From RGIG3077 sp045541475 (GTDB taxonomy: Bacteria; Bacillota; Clostridia; Oscillospirales; Ruminococcaceae), in assembly GCA_045541475.1 (NCBI GenBank), contig JAZQJI010000001.1, forward strand, positions 1-64,000: a stretch of 64,000 bases of DNA. Direction: 5' to 3'. The notes below the pieces were generated by a model. It had not been told where the DNA came from and ran no database searches. It saw only the letters and a list, made by a program, of their open reading frames with translations. Position numbers and translations under genes: made by a program. Shown piece after piece: positions 52,124 through 60,619 of this stretch. The stretch's first letter is position 1; the number at the start of each line of letters is the position of its first letter.

Positions 52124-52199
52124 GCGGATTTAGCTCATCTGGTAGAGCGCCACCTTGCCAAGGTGGAGGTAGCGAGTTCGAGCCTCGTAATCCGCTCCA
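52124..52199 (+). tRNA. tRNA-Gly (anticodon GCC)
   Basis: This is a 76-nt cloverleaf starting one base after tRNA-Phe. GCGGATT pairs with AATCCGC, the anticodon loop is TTGCCAA, and CCA is encoded. Confidence 0.98.
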
Positions 52200-52221
52200 A
52201 GCGCAAACCGCGCACGAGAAA

Positions 52222-52252
52222 AACGAGTTTCTTTCATAGAAACTCGTTTTTT
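52222..52252 (+). terminator. Terminator of the tRNA cluster
   Basis: AACGAGTTTCT pairs with AGAAACTCGTT around a 5-base loop, followed by T6. Confidence 0.92.
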
Positions 52253-52284
52253 GCGTTATACACATAAATTATCAAGGTGATGTT

Positions 52285-52956
52285 ATGACCACAGTTGATT
52301 TTTTGGCAAACAACACGTTACTGTTCAACAACATGAATACAACTGAAGTTGAAAAAATGCTAAGCTGCCTTAATTGCACAGAACGTAAATTCAAAAAGAA
52401 CGAACCTGTTCTGCGCAGAGGAGAGCCCTTTAAAAAGCTTGGTGTTGTACTTGATGGCACATTGCTTATCACTCGCGAAGATGAACACGGCAACCTTTTT
52501 GTGTTGGCACAGATTGTAAGCGGACAGATATTCGGTATGAGCCTTGCAAGCGGAAACAATGCTGATATGTCTATTTGCGCAGGCAGCGAAGCTAAGGTTT
52601 TGCTGATTGACGCTGATAGAATATTTTCGCCTTGCTCTTTTACCTGCAAATGCCACATACAATTCATGCGTAATTTATATATATGCATGGCGAAAAAGAA
52701 CGTTGAACTAACCAGAAAAGTATATCACATATCACAAAGAACCTTACGACGCAAAATCATGTCTTATTTATCTGAACAGATGGAGCTGAACTCAAGCGAT
52801 ACCTTCGATATACCTCTGGACCGTCAACAGCTATCTGATTATCTTGCGTGCGACAGAAGCGCATTATCTGCTGAGCTTGCCAGAATGAAAGATGCAAAGC
52901 TGATTGACTATCGAAAAAATCGATTTACCGTTCTTAAACACAATAATCAAGAATAA
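52285..52956 (+). CDS. Crp/Fnr family transcriptional regulator
   Basis: The protein has 223 aa. The N-terminal cyclic-nucleotide-type beta-barrel (about 20-125, FKKNEPVLRRGEPFKKLGVVLDGTLLI) is followed by a C-terminal winged helix (about 150-223, LDRQQLSDYLACDRSALSAELARMKD). No Fnr-type N-terminal cysteine cluster is present, but a central CSFTCKC triplet is. The effector is unknown. AAGGTGAT precedes the ATG. It is read towards adhE, which is convergent; regulation of that gene is possible but not shown. Confidence 0.9.
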   Translation: MTTVDFLANNTLLFNNMNTTEVEKMLSCLNCTERKFKKNEPVLRRGEPFKKLGVVLDGTLLITREDEHGNLFVLAQIVSGQIFGMSLASGNNADMSICAGSEAKVLLIDADRIFSPCSFTCKCHIQFMRNLYICMAKKNVELTRKVYHISQRTLRRKIMSYLSEQMELNSSDTFDIPLDRQQLSDYLACDRSALSAELARMKDAKLIDYRKNRFTVLKHNNQE

Positions 52957-52977
52957 CGACTATATTGGTTAGTTTAA

Positions 52978-53280
52978 ATGGAAGATATATTTGAAATTAT
53001 AATCAAGATATTCGCCGAGTTCTTTAAAATATTTTTTGATGCTCTTATTGAAATTCTGTTCGAAAAGCAATCAACCAAAAAGGAAAGAATCGCCTGTATG
53101 ATTTATCTATGCCTTACTTTTGGCGGCATTATTACGTTAACCGTTTGGGGTACAATCACCCTTATGAATAAAGGCAATAGAATTGCATCGGCTTTGGTTG
53201 GTACTCTTGGCGGAGTGCTTTTACTTGTACTTACAATCAGGGCGATTTATGATATTGTACAAATCAAAAAAAATCAGTAA
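52978..53280 (+). CDS. Small membrane protein of unknown function
   Basis: The protein has 100 aa: an N-terminal amphipathic segment (FEIIIKIFAEFFKIFFDALIEILF), then two transmembrane helices (about 38-60 and 70-92). It starts 22 bp after the Crp/Fnr gene and may be co-transcribed. No family is recognised. The next gene is convergent, 5 bp from its stop. Confidence 0.6.
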   Translation: MEDIFEIIIKIFAEFFKIFFDALIEILFEKQSTKKERIACMIYLCLTFGGIITLTVWGTITLMNKGNRIASALVGTLGGVLLLVLTIRAIYDIVQIKKNQ

Positions 53281-53285
53281 AAGCT

Positions 53286-55859
53286 TTAAAACGCCTCAAG
53301 ATACAATTCTTTGATTTCCGAAACCAGTGGATAGCGGGGATTTGCACCGACGCATTGGTCATCGAATGCGTTAAGGCAAAGCTCGTCAAGCTTTTGCTCA
53401 AACTCTCCCCTATCAATCCCATATTCTGATATACTGCGCTTGATGCCTATTTCGGCTTTGAGCGCATTTATTTTTTCTATTAGCTTTTCAAGCAGTTCGT
53501 TATCATCTGCACCGCTTATGCCGAGATATTTTGCTATCTGAGCATAACGTTCCAACGCGTTGGGATATTGATACTGTGAGAAGCTGCCCATACGCATAGG
53601 TTTCTCAGACGCATTGTAGCGCATTACAGGTACGATCATCAATGCGTTAGCAATTCCGTGAGGCAACCCAAAAGACGCGCCCAGCTTGTGCGCCATTGCG
53701 TGACAAAGACCTAAAAATGCATTTCCGAATGACATACCCGCCATTGAAGCTGCATTTGCCATTTTTTCTCTTGCTATCAGATTATTCTGGCCGTTTACGC
53801 AACATTCGTTCAGGTTTTCAAAAATCAGCTTAATAGCATACAGCGCCATTGAATCGGTAAAATCATTTGCAAGCACTGAAACGTATGCTTCCAATGCGTG
53901 CGTTAAAGCATCAAAGCCGGATGCGGCTGTAAGCGAAGGCGGCGCACTTTTGTGCAGATTAACATCAATTATCGCCATATCGGGCACAAGGGAATAATCT
54001 GCCAAAGGATATTTTATGCCCGTTTTTTCATCGGTGATAACAGAAAACGGCGTAACCTCTGCGCCCGTGCCCGATGTGGTTGGAATTGCCACAAAATATG
54101 CTTTTTCTCCCAAGTTGGCAAAATTTGAAATACGCTTGCGGATATCGGCAAAGCGCATGGACATATCGGCAAAATCCGCTTGCGGCTCTTCATAAAGCAC
54201 CCACATCAGCTTTGCGGCATCCATTGCCGAGCCACCGCCAAATGCTATAATTACATCGGGATTAAATCTTGCCATATCATCAGCGCCACGCTTTACCATA
54301 TCAAGCGTAGGGTCGGCTTTTACATCAAAAAATACGGTGTATTCAAAATTCAAAGACTCAAGCTCATCAATCAGTGCACGTGTATAGCCTGCGGTATACA
54401 AAAATTCATCAGTAACGATAAACGCACGCGTTTTGCCCATATCCTGCGCAATTTCACGCAAAGCATAGCGCATACAGCCAGCTTTGAAATAAAACCTTTG
54501 CGGAACACGAAACCACAGCATATTCTCTCTCCTCAAAGATACTGTTTTTATATTTAAAAGATGCTTTACGCCGATATTCTCGCACACGCTGTTTTTGCCC
54601 CACGAGCCGCACCCCAATGTGAGCGACGGCGGCAAACGGAAATTATACATATCCCCTATTCCGCCCTGCGATGATGGCGAATTAACGACAATACGGCAGG
54701 TTTGCATTGCGTTTGAAAATTTATCAAGCTTATCTTTGCAGGTATTTTCATCAAGATATATTGCGCTTGTGTGACCAAGTCCGCCTGAATTTATAAGCTT
54801 TTGCGCAAGCTCTACCGAATTATCGAAGCTATTGGATTTATACATAGCAAGGATAACCGAAAGCTTTTCATACGAAAACGGATCGTTTTTATCAAATTTA
54901 TCAATTTCACCAATGATTATTTTTGTGTTATCGGGTATCTGAATATCCGCAGTTTTGGCAATTTTTGCAGAGCTTTGCCCGACAATTTCGGGATTGACTG
55001 AGCCGTTTTTTATCATCACCTTACGCATTTTTTCGATTTCGTTTGGTTTAAGAAAATAGCAGCCTCGTTTTTCAAACTCCCGCTTTACTTCATCGTATAT
55101 CTTTTCGCTGACAATTACGGCTTGTTCAGAAGCGCAGATTACGCCGTTATCAAAGCACTTTGAATGAATGATTGAGTTTACCGCCATTTTTACATCGGCG
55201 CTGTCATCAATAATTGCAGGCACATTGCCTGCGCCAACACCAATTGCAGGCGTACCGCTTGAATATGCAGCCTTTACCATGGCATCGCCGCCCGTTGCAA
55301 GAATGAGATTACATTTTTGCATAAGTTCGGCGGTTTTTTCTTTTGAGGGGGCTTCTATCCACGATATGATATTTTCCGGCGCACCGTGCCTTACCGCACA
55401 ATCATGCACGATTTTTGCCGCCGCAATTGTTGATTTTACAGCACGAGGGTGCGGGCTTAAAATAATACCGTTGCCTGTTTTTAACGCTATAAGCGATTTA
55501 AAAATTGTTGTTGACGTAGGGTTTGTTGTGGGAATAAGCGCGGCTATGACGCCAATCGGCTCGGCAATTCGCACAAAGCCTGCACTTTCATCATTTTCAA
55601 TAACACCGCTGGTTTTTTCGTTTTTATATGCATTGTAAATAAATTCGGAAGCGTAATGGTTTTTTATCACCTTATCTTCAAAAACGCCCATCTGCGTTTC
55701 CTCAACGGCAAGCTGTGCCAATGGTATGCGTTGTGCGCACGCCGCTTTTGCCGCTTCCTTAAAGATTTCATCAAGCTTTTGTTGCGGAAAATCGGCAAAC
55801 TTTTGCTGTGCAATTTTAACCTTTTCTACAAGTATATCAATTTCTGTTTTGCTGTTCAT
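53286..55859 (-). CDS. adhE: Bifunctional aldehyde-alcohol dehydrogenase AdhE
   Basis: AdhE turns acetyl-CoA to acetaldehyde and then ethanol using NADH. The 857-aa protein has an N-terminal aldehyde dehydrogenase half (about 1-430) with the catalytic cysteine in DNGVICASEQ near residue 245. The C-terminal iron-dependent alcohol dehydrogenase half (about 445-857) has GGGSAMDAAK, HALEAYVS and HAMAHKLGASFGLPHG, so the iron ligands are intact. GGGGAATTGTC precedes the ATG. It is single, with the previous gene's terminator upstream and no good promoter visible in the short gap. Confidence 0.97.
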   Translation of the reverse strand: MNSKTEIDILVEKVKIAQQKFADFPQQKLDEIFKEAAKAACAQRIPLAQLAVEETQMGVFEDKVIKNHYASEFIYNAYKNEKTSGVIENDESAGFVRIAEPIGVIAALIPTTNPTSTTIFKSLIALKTGNGIILSPHPRAVKSTIAAAKIVHDCAVRHGAPENIISWIEAPSKEKTAELMQKCNLILATGGDAMVKAAYSSGTPAIGVGAGNVPAIIDDSADVKMAVNSIIHSKCFDNGVICASEQAVIVSEKIYDEVKREFEKRGCYFLKPNEIEKMRKVMIKNGSVNPEIVGQSSAKIAKTADIQIPDNTKIIIGEIDKFDKNDPFSYEKLSVILAMYKSNSFDNSVELAQKLINSGGLGHTSAIYLDENTCKDKLDKFSNAMQTCRIVVNSPSSQGGIGDMYNFRLPPSLTLGCGSWGKNSVCENIGVKHLLNIKTVSLRRENMLWFRVPQRFYFKAGCMRYALREIAQDMGKTRAFIVTDEFLYTAGYTRALIDELESLNFEYTVFFDVKADPTLDMVKRGADDMARFNPDVIIAFGGGSAMDAAKLMWVLYEEPQADFADMSMRFADIRKRISNFANLGEKAYFVAIPTTSGTGAEVTPFSVITDEKTGIKYPLADYSLVPDMAIIDVNLHKSAPPSLTAASGFDALTHALEAYVSVLANDFTDSMALYAIKLIFENLNECCVNGQNNLIAREKMANAASMAGMSFGNAFLGLCHAMAHKLGASFGLPHGIANALMIVPVMRYNASEKPMRMGSFSQYQYPNALERYAQIAKYLGISGADDNELLEKLIEKINALKAEIGIKRSISEYGIDRGEFEQKLDELCLNAFDDQCVGANPRYPLVSEIKELYLEAF

Positions 55860-55905
55860 GACAATTCCCCTTTTGCTTTTTTTGATATTTTTACCCCAAA
55901 CGCAA

Positions 55906-55948
55906 AAAATAAACGCAGTATCGGATATATTTTTTCCGATACTGCGTT
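55906..55948 (-). terminator. Terminator of the 55966-57521 gene pair
   Basis: On the minus strand AACGCAGTATCGGA pairs with TCCGATACTGCGTT, followed by TATTTTTT. It lies just before adhE. Confidence 0.8.
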
Positions 55949-55965
55949 ATTTTATTTTGCATTAA

Positions 55966-56598
55966 TTAATTCCGATAAGCAAAGCTTACCCTTTTGGTAA
56001 CCTTAGATGATTCCGCAGAAAAATTATTGTATGTAATCAAAAAATAATCTTCATGCCATTCAATTTCATAATCGCCGTGGTTTCTTCCGCCGTCATCAGT
56101 ACTGAACCTTGAGATAATTTCAGCATTGTTTTCGCTATCCACCTGATAAATCACACCGCCGCCGTAAAGCAAAAACGATTTTTCCTCAACAACAATCGTA
56201 TGCTTGCCGTCGCTAAACTCATACCACTCAGTATCATATATCTCATGCTCGCTTGTATTAACCACACTGATAAGGCTGACGTACACAAACAATACCGACA
56301 TAAAATACATAGCCGTTGTAAGCAAAAACAATTTCATTATTTTTGCTTTATGCTTTAGCTTTGCTATAACCATTGCAATACACGAATATACAAAACCAAT
56401 TGTAAACATCGCAAAAACAATGCCTAAAGCAATCGAATAAGTATTATGCCATGAGAACGTCGTAATCTCGCCGGAAATATACTTGTAGGTGTAGTTGCAC
56501 TCAACCTTGCTCAACACCTTGCTTAATACGAATATGATTACAGTTGCCGCTGCCATAATGCCGCATACACACTTTACCCTTTTGGTTGTATTTTCCAT
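55966..56598 (-). CDS. Membrane protein of unknown function
   Basis: The protein has 210 aa (an alternative TTG start at 56610 overlaps the preceding stop). There are three transmembrane helices (about 10-30, 45-75 and 85-110) and a C-terminal extracytoplasmic part of about 100 residues rich in Glu, Tyr and Ser. No family is recognised. No ribosome-binding site is seen, so translation probably depends on coupling to the U32-like gene directly upstream. Confidence 0.65.
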   Translation of the reverse strand: MENTTKRVKCVCGIMAAATVIIFVLSKVLSKVECNYTYKYISGEITTFSWHNTYSIALGIVFAMFTIGFVYSCIAMVIAKLKHKAKIMKLFLLTTAMYFMSVLFVYVSLISVVNTSEHEIYDTEWYEFSDGKHTIVVEEKSFLLYGGGVIYQVDSENNAEIISRFSTDDGGRNHGDYEIEWHEDYFLITYNNFSAESSKVTKRVSFAYRN

Positions 56599-56606
56599 AT
56601 CTGTTA

Positions 56607-57521
56607 TCAATTAATAACGATATTTTTACTTGAAGCAAGCGTCATCAGCAAAATAAACCTTGCTTCGTCCTTACATTCGGGCTTTGCCATGTAGTACATA
56701 TAGGTTTCGATAAGGTTGAACATGTGCGATGATCTTCCCTCAATTTTGAAATTTTCAAAGCCCATGGGTATGTATTTTTCCCAGATATCATCGGGAGTGA
56801 TGTGGGTTGAATAATCCTTAATTTCAAATATGGTTTTATTCATGTGCGGACATTCAAACGGGATTGACTTATATTTTTCGCCAAATTTAACACAACGCAC
56901 AAACTCTCTCTGATTAGCTGCAAGCACACGGTAATGCTCGCCCCTGCGTGTGCATTTGGGTGTGCAGCAAGCGTTTACAAGCAGTTCGCAACGTGCTTTA
57001 TCGGGAATTTTTTCAAGTTCATCAAAGCGGTTGTTCCAGTTGTAATCAAGCACAACAAGGTTGTAGTCCTTATCAAGCTCTGCCAAAACACCTTCCATAG
57101 TTTCTATCTGCTTGCAGGTTGATGATGTGATTTTGAAATTTGGATAATTGCTGCGGATATACTCTTCAAGCAATGGTGAAAAAACAATAACCTCGTTAAG
57201 CCCGTTATCAGCAAGCTTTAAGGCTGCATTGCAATGCGCATCGTTCAAGTCTTTTTCGGTGATATCCGGATTGGTGAAGGTATATCGGCACGGAATGCCC
57301 AATGCGTTAAAGCGTTTCAAAACTTCTTTCATAAAAGGTCTGTCCGTTCTTCCACCGACGGTTCTGCCGCCGTTCCAAAGCGACGGCGGAAATTCGCCGT
57401 AAACCGAGGCTATTTCTACACCTTCACGGAATAAATCGGGGCGCTCTTTAATCAATTTTGTAAGCGCCATGTTAAGCGCAAAGTTGCGAGTAAAATCGGG
57501 TATGTGAAATTTTGCTTTCAT
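56607..57521 (-). CDS. U32-peptidase-like TIM-barrel protein
   Basis: The protein has 304 aa. FENFKIEGR near residue 257 matches the KIEGR signature of U32-family proteins. A NEVIVFSPLLEEYI stretch resembles their TIM-barrel strand, and CCTPKCTRRGEHY gives three cysteines in the position of a cluster-binding segment. U32 members include tRNA or ubiquinone hydroxylases and collagenase-like peptidases. The match is weak, so function is not assigned. AAGGAGATTAC precedes the ATG. Confidence 0.6.
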   Translation of the reverse strand: MKAKFHIPDFTRNFALNMALTKLIKERPDLFREGVEIASVYGEFPPSLWNGGRTVGGRTDRPFMKEVLKRFNALGIPCRYTFTNPDITEKDLNDAHCNAALKLADNGLNEVIVFSPLLEEYIRSNYPNFKITSSTCKQIETMEGVLAELDKDYNLVVLDYNWNNRFDELEKIPDKARCELLVNACCTPKCTRRGEHYRVLAANQREFVRCVKFGEKYKSIPFECPHMNKTIFEIKDYSTHITPDDIWEKYIPMGFENFKIEGRSSHMFNLIETYMYYMAKPECKDEARFILLMTLASSKNIVIN

Positions 57522-57551
57522 ACTATGTAATCTCCTTATAATCCTGCTTGA

Positions 57552-58553
57552 TTAATACAGACTTAAATCTTGAACGGCAATATTGTTTGAATTGCAGTAC
57601 GCAATGACCGACGTTGCGCCTGCAGGACAACGGATTGTCATTTCGGCACTACAGTTAGCAAACGCGCTTGCACCGATTGTTGCTGACGCCGAATAAATTG
57701 TAAGATGATAGAATTCCGGGCAGGCGGCAAAAGCAAAGCTGCCTATATACATTGTAGCTTCATAAGTTGAGCAATAACGCAGCGATGTACAGCCGTAGAA
57801 GCAATAATCACCAATGGTTTGCAGCATTTTTGGCAAATCATTAAAGCTAAGGCTTGTGCACCTGTTAAAAGCGTAGTTATCAAGTTTTTGAAGCTTAGTA
57901 TTCATACCCAAATTGCGCAACGAAGAACAATTGCTGAATGCATACGCGCCTATCCTTGTTGTTTCGGTCGGTATCTGAAAGCTTGTCAGAGCAGTGCAGT
58001 CTGCAAAGGCGTAGTTTTCGATAACCTCAACGCTTGAAGCGATAGTAATATCCGAAAGCGATGAGCAACCGCTGAAAGCATACTGCGGTATTTCGGTAAT
58101 TTCGCATTGCATGCTTACCTGCTGCAGCGACGTGCAGAGATTGAAAGCATACTGTCCGATTGAATTTACCATTGAAGGCAACTGAACAGCTTTAAGGTCT
58201 TTACAGCCATCAAATGCGTTTTTGCCGATTGTAACCACTGTTGACGGAATATAAATTCCTGTAATATCTTTTTGAGAAAAGGCAAAATCAGCTATGCCTA
58301 CAACGTCTGAGCCGTCTATCTGGTAGGGTATACCAACTTCCTCATCATCTCCGATATAGTCGCTTATAACAACGCCGCCGGAACTTACTGTGTATTCAAA
58401 ATCCTCGGGGTCGGAGAACTTTTCAGGCTCGCTTAAGCCAAAAAAGTCGTGGTCATCATATCTGCCGTCGGTAAAATATTCAAAATAAGCACAACCCGAC
58501 ATATTTATAATACCAGCCGATAAAGCAAGGCACGCTAACGCTTTTAGTTTCAT
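57552..58553 (-). CDS. BspA-like leucine-rich repeat lipoprotein
   Basis: The protein has 333 aa from ATG 58553. The signal peptide ends NMSGC. The remainder (from about residue 60) is ten copies of the LRR_5 unit (short form IGxxAFxxCxSL), with cysteines at the AFxxC positions. The final unit is irregular. BspA-like proteins are surface adhesins, often multicopy in gut Clostridia. An in-frame GTG at 58565 is an alternative start. Confidence 0.88.
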   Translation of the reverse strand: MKLKALACLALSAGIINMSGCAYFEYFTDGRYDDHDFFGLSEPEKFSDPEDFEYTVSSGGVVISDYIGDDEEVGIPYQIDGSDVVGIADFAFSQKDITGIYIPSTVVTIGKNAFDGCKDLKAVQLPSMVNSIGQYAFNLCTSLQQVSMQCEITEIPQYAFSGCSSLSDITIASSVEVIENYAFADCTALTSFQIPTETTRIGAYAFSNCSSLRNLGMNTKLQKLDNYAFNRCTSLSFNDLPKMLQTIGDYCFYGCTSLRYCSTYEATMYIGSFAFAACPEFYHLTIYSASATIGASAFANCSAEMTIRCPAGATSVIAYCNSNNIAVQDLSLY

Positions 58554-58625
58554 GCAAATCCGCACGCTCCTTTATAATCTATATATAAAAAATATTATCA
58601 TAAATTCTTACTTTAGTCAATCAAT

Positions 58626-58654
58626 CGGCAAAGCTTGGCGGCTTGCCGTTTTTT
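58626..58654 (+). terminator. Terminator-like hairpin upstream of the phage module
   Basis: CGGCAA..GC pairs with GC..TTGCCG, followed by T6 on the plus strand. No plus-strand gene lies immediately upstream. It could insulate the phage module or act as an attenuator. It lies in the 283-bp gap 58554-58836, which otherwise holds only AT-rich sequence and a promoter. Confidence 0.7.
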
Positions 58655-58770
58655 ATTTGGCATATATGCACAATTTGCTGTTCGCATTTTTAGCAATTGC
58701 TACAAATATTGATTTGACGTAAAAATTAAAAATTCTTAGTTGCATAGTTTTGCGCAACATTTGCCCGTTT

Positions 58771-58798
58771 TTGCACTATGTGTGAAAGGCGTTATGCT
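58771..58798 (+). promoter_or_regulatory. Promoter candidate of the phage head module
   Basis: TTGCAC and TATGCT are separated by 16 bp, about 38 bp before the small-terminase start. Confidence 0.5.
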
Positions 58799-58836
58799 AA
58801 ATTCAATTCAAAATTATTTGTAAAGGAATGAAAACT

Positions 58837-59337
58837 ATGCAGCAAGAAACAAAAGCAATGCAGCGACTTTTTTGCTACTACTATGCGCGAAGCGGAAACG
58901 TTGAGGACGCCGCAATCAAGGCGGGCTTCCCCCAAAGCCAAGCAATTGTGTGCGGACTTAAAGCCCTTTCGAAAAAATGGTGCAAAGAGCTTGTTGAAAA
59001 TCTTTGCCAAAGCGAAAATGCTTCAAGACTTGTTGAAACAGGTCTGAAAAGGCTTGCTTTCGGCAATGCAAACGACGCAGTAAAGCTTATGTTCTGCGAG
59101 CAGGCGCCTTTACCGGAAGAGATTGCAAGGCTTGACCTTTTCAACGTAAGTGAAATCAAAAAAATCAAGGGCGGCGGCGTTGAAATCAAGCTGTTTGACA
59201 GGCAAAAAGCGTTGGAAAAGTTATTTGAGCTTTCTCACAGTTTAAATATGCGTTCCGACGCATTGGGACTTATCAATGCGCTTAAAGACTCTTCCGAAAT
59301 ATATCAGCGAGAGGAGGAGGCAGAGCACGAAATTTAA
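58837..59337 (+). CDS. Phage terminase small subunit
   Basis: The protein has 166 aa. The start is ATG 58837, nine bases after AAAGGA; an earlier ATG (58828) abuts the site. Residues about 10-55 hold a helix-turn-helix (VEDAAIKAGFPQSQAIVCGLKALSKKW), the DNA-recognition part of small terminase. A central NANDAVKLMFCEQ and an Ile-Lys-rich beta segment resemble the oligomerisation region. The end is EREEEAEHEI. It selects viral DNA for packaging and precedes the large subunit. Confidence 0.85.
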   Translation: MQQETKAMQRLFCYYYARSGNVEDAAIKAGFPQSQAIVCGLKALSKKWCKELVENLCQSENASRLVETGLKRLAFGNANDAVKLMFCEQAPLPEEIARLDLFNVSEIKKIKGGGVEIKLFDRQKALEKLFELSHSLNMRSDALGLINALKDSSEIYQREEEAEHEI

Positions 59338-60589
59338 ACAGTTTTCCCCAAAACAGCATTTGGCGATGAGATGGTGGGCAATGCGTGATTATTCAAAATA
59401 TGATGCAATTATCTGCGATGGTGCTGTGCGAAGCGGCAAAACTGTTGCTATGTCGCTTGGATTTGTGGTGTGGGCAATGTCCGAATTTTCTGACACAAGT
59501 TTTGCAATGGCGGGAAAAACAATAACGGCGCTTAGACGCAATATCATAACGCCGCTCATAAGCAATCTTAAATCACTCGGATTTGAATGTACTGAAAAGG
59601 TAAGCCGTGACTACATTGATGTGACTTTAGGCGATAAAGTTAACAGGTTTTATCTTTTTGGCGGTAAGGACGAAAGCTCGGCGGCACTTATACAGGGCAT
59701 TACGCTCGGCGGATTTTTTTTAGATGAGGTTGCCCTGATGCCGCGTTCCTTTGTGGAGCAGGCTGTTGCAAGATGCTCGCTAAGCGGTTCAAGACTGTGG
59801 TTTTCGTGCAATCCGGAGCATCCGTCACATTGGTTTTATAAGGAATGGATACAAAAGAGAAAGCAAAAAAACGCTTTGCGTTTGCACTTTACAATGGATG
59901 ATAACCCTTCACTTTCCAACGCAGTTAAAAAGCGTTACGAAAGAATGTACAGCGGCGTTTTTTATGACAGATTTATTCTGGGAAAATGGACGGCCTCAAG
60001 CGGTCTGGTTTATCCGATGTTTGACGAAAATATCCATGTTGTGCGAAAACTGCCATGCAGTTTTGAAGAATACTACATATCCTGCGATTACGGAACCGTA
60101 AACCCTTCTTCATTTGGATTGTGGGGCAAATGTGACGGTAAGTGGTACCGCATTGACGAATACTACTACGATTCACGCATTAAAGGATTGTGCCGTACCG
60201 ACGAGGAGCACTACGAGCAGCTGTGCCGCCTTTCAGAAAGCAAAGACATCAGAGCGGTTATTATTGACCCTTCAGCCGCAAGTTTTATTGAGTGTATAAG
60301 ACGACATGGCAAATTTAAAGTAATACCCGCAAAAAATGATGTGTTAAGTGGAATTGGAAGAGTAAGCGACTGCATAAACAGCAACAGGTTATTCTTTTCA
60401 AGCCGCTGCAAAGACAGTATCCGTGAGTTTTCGCTTTACTCATGGAACGAGAACGCCGAAAAAGACTTTCCCATCAAGAAAAACGATCACGCTATGGATG
60501 ATATCAGATACTTTGTATCAACGGTTATAAGTCCGCCCGAAAAAAGCGGCAATGCATTTGCTATCAGCGTGAAAAGAAGCGGAAGGTGA
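59276..60589 (+). CDS. Phage terminase large subunit (PBSX-like)
   Basis: This ATPase/nuclease packages DNA into procapsids. It has up to 437 aa. The Walker A is GAVRSGKTVAM, Walker B is GGFFLDEVALMP, and the nuclease acids lie in ISCDYGTVN and VIIDPSAASF. The start is uncertain: ATG 59276 overlaps the small subunit by 62 bp, while GAGGAGGAGG (59310-59320) sits six bases before an in-frame ACG at 59327, where no ATG, GTG or TTG exists. The C-terminus ends VISPPEKSGNAFAISVKRSGR. Confidence 0.92.
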   Translation: MRLKTLPKYISERRRQSTKFKQFSPKQHLAMRWWAMRDYSKYDAIICDGAVRSGKTVAMSLGFVVWAMSEFSDTSFAMAGKTITALRRNIITPLISNLKSLGFECTEKVSRDYIDVTLGDKVNRFYLFGGKDESSAALIQGITLGGFFLDEVALMPRSFVEQAVARCSLSGSRLWFSCNPEHPSHWFYKEWIQKRKQKNALRLHFTMDDNPSLSNAVKKRYERMYSGVFYDRFILGKWTASSGLVYPMFDENIHVVRKLPCSFEEYYISCDYGTVNPSSFGLWGKCDGKWYRIDEYYYDSRIKGLCRTDEEHYEQLCRLSESKDIRAVIIDPSAASFIECIRRHGKFKVIPAKNDVLSGIGRVSDCINSNRLFFSSRCKDSIREFSLYSWNENAEKDFPIKKNDHAMDDIRYFVSTVISPPEKSGNAFAISVKRSGR

Positions 60590-60619
60590 CCATCGGCAAA
60601 ATAGAAAGTTGGTGAAATA

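Noticed and set aside
52124..52199. tRNA-Gly 3' end as attachment site for the phage module
   Set aside because: The module begins 6.6 kb away, several host genes intervene, and I see no repeat of the tRNA end nearby.
55870..55905. Possible Rex site before adhE
   Set aside because: A TTGATAT-like half is present, but the second half matches only three of seven bases.
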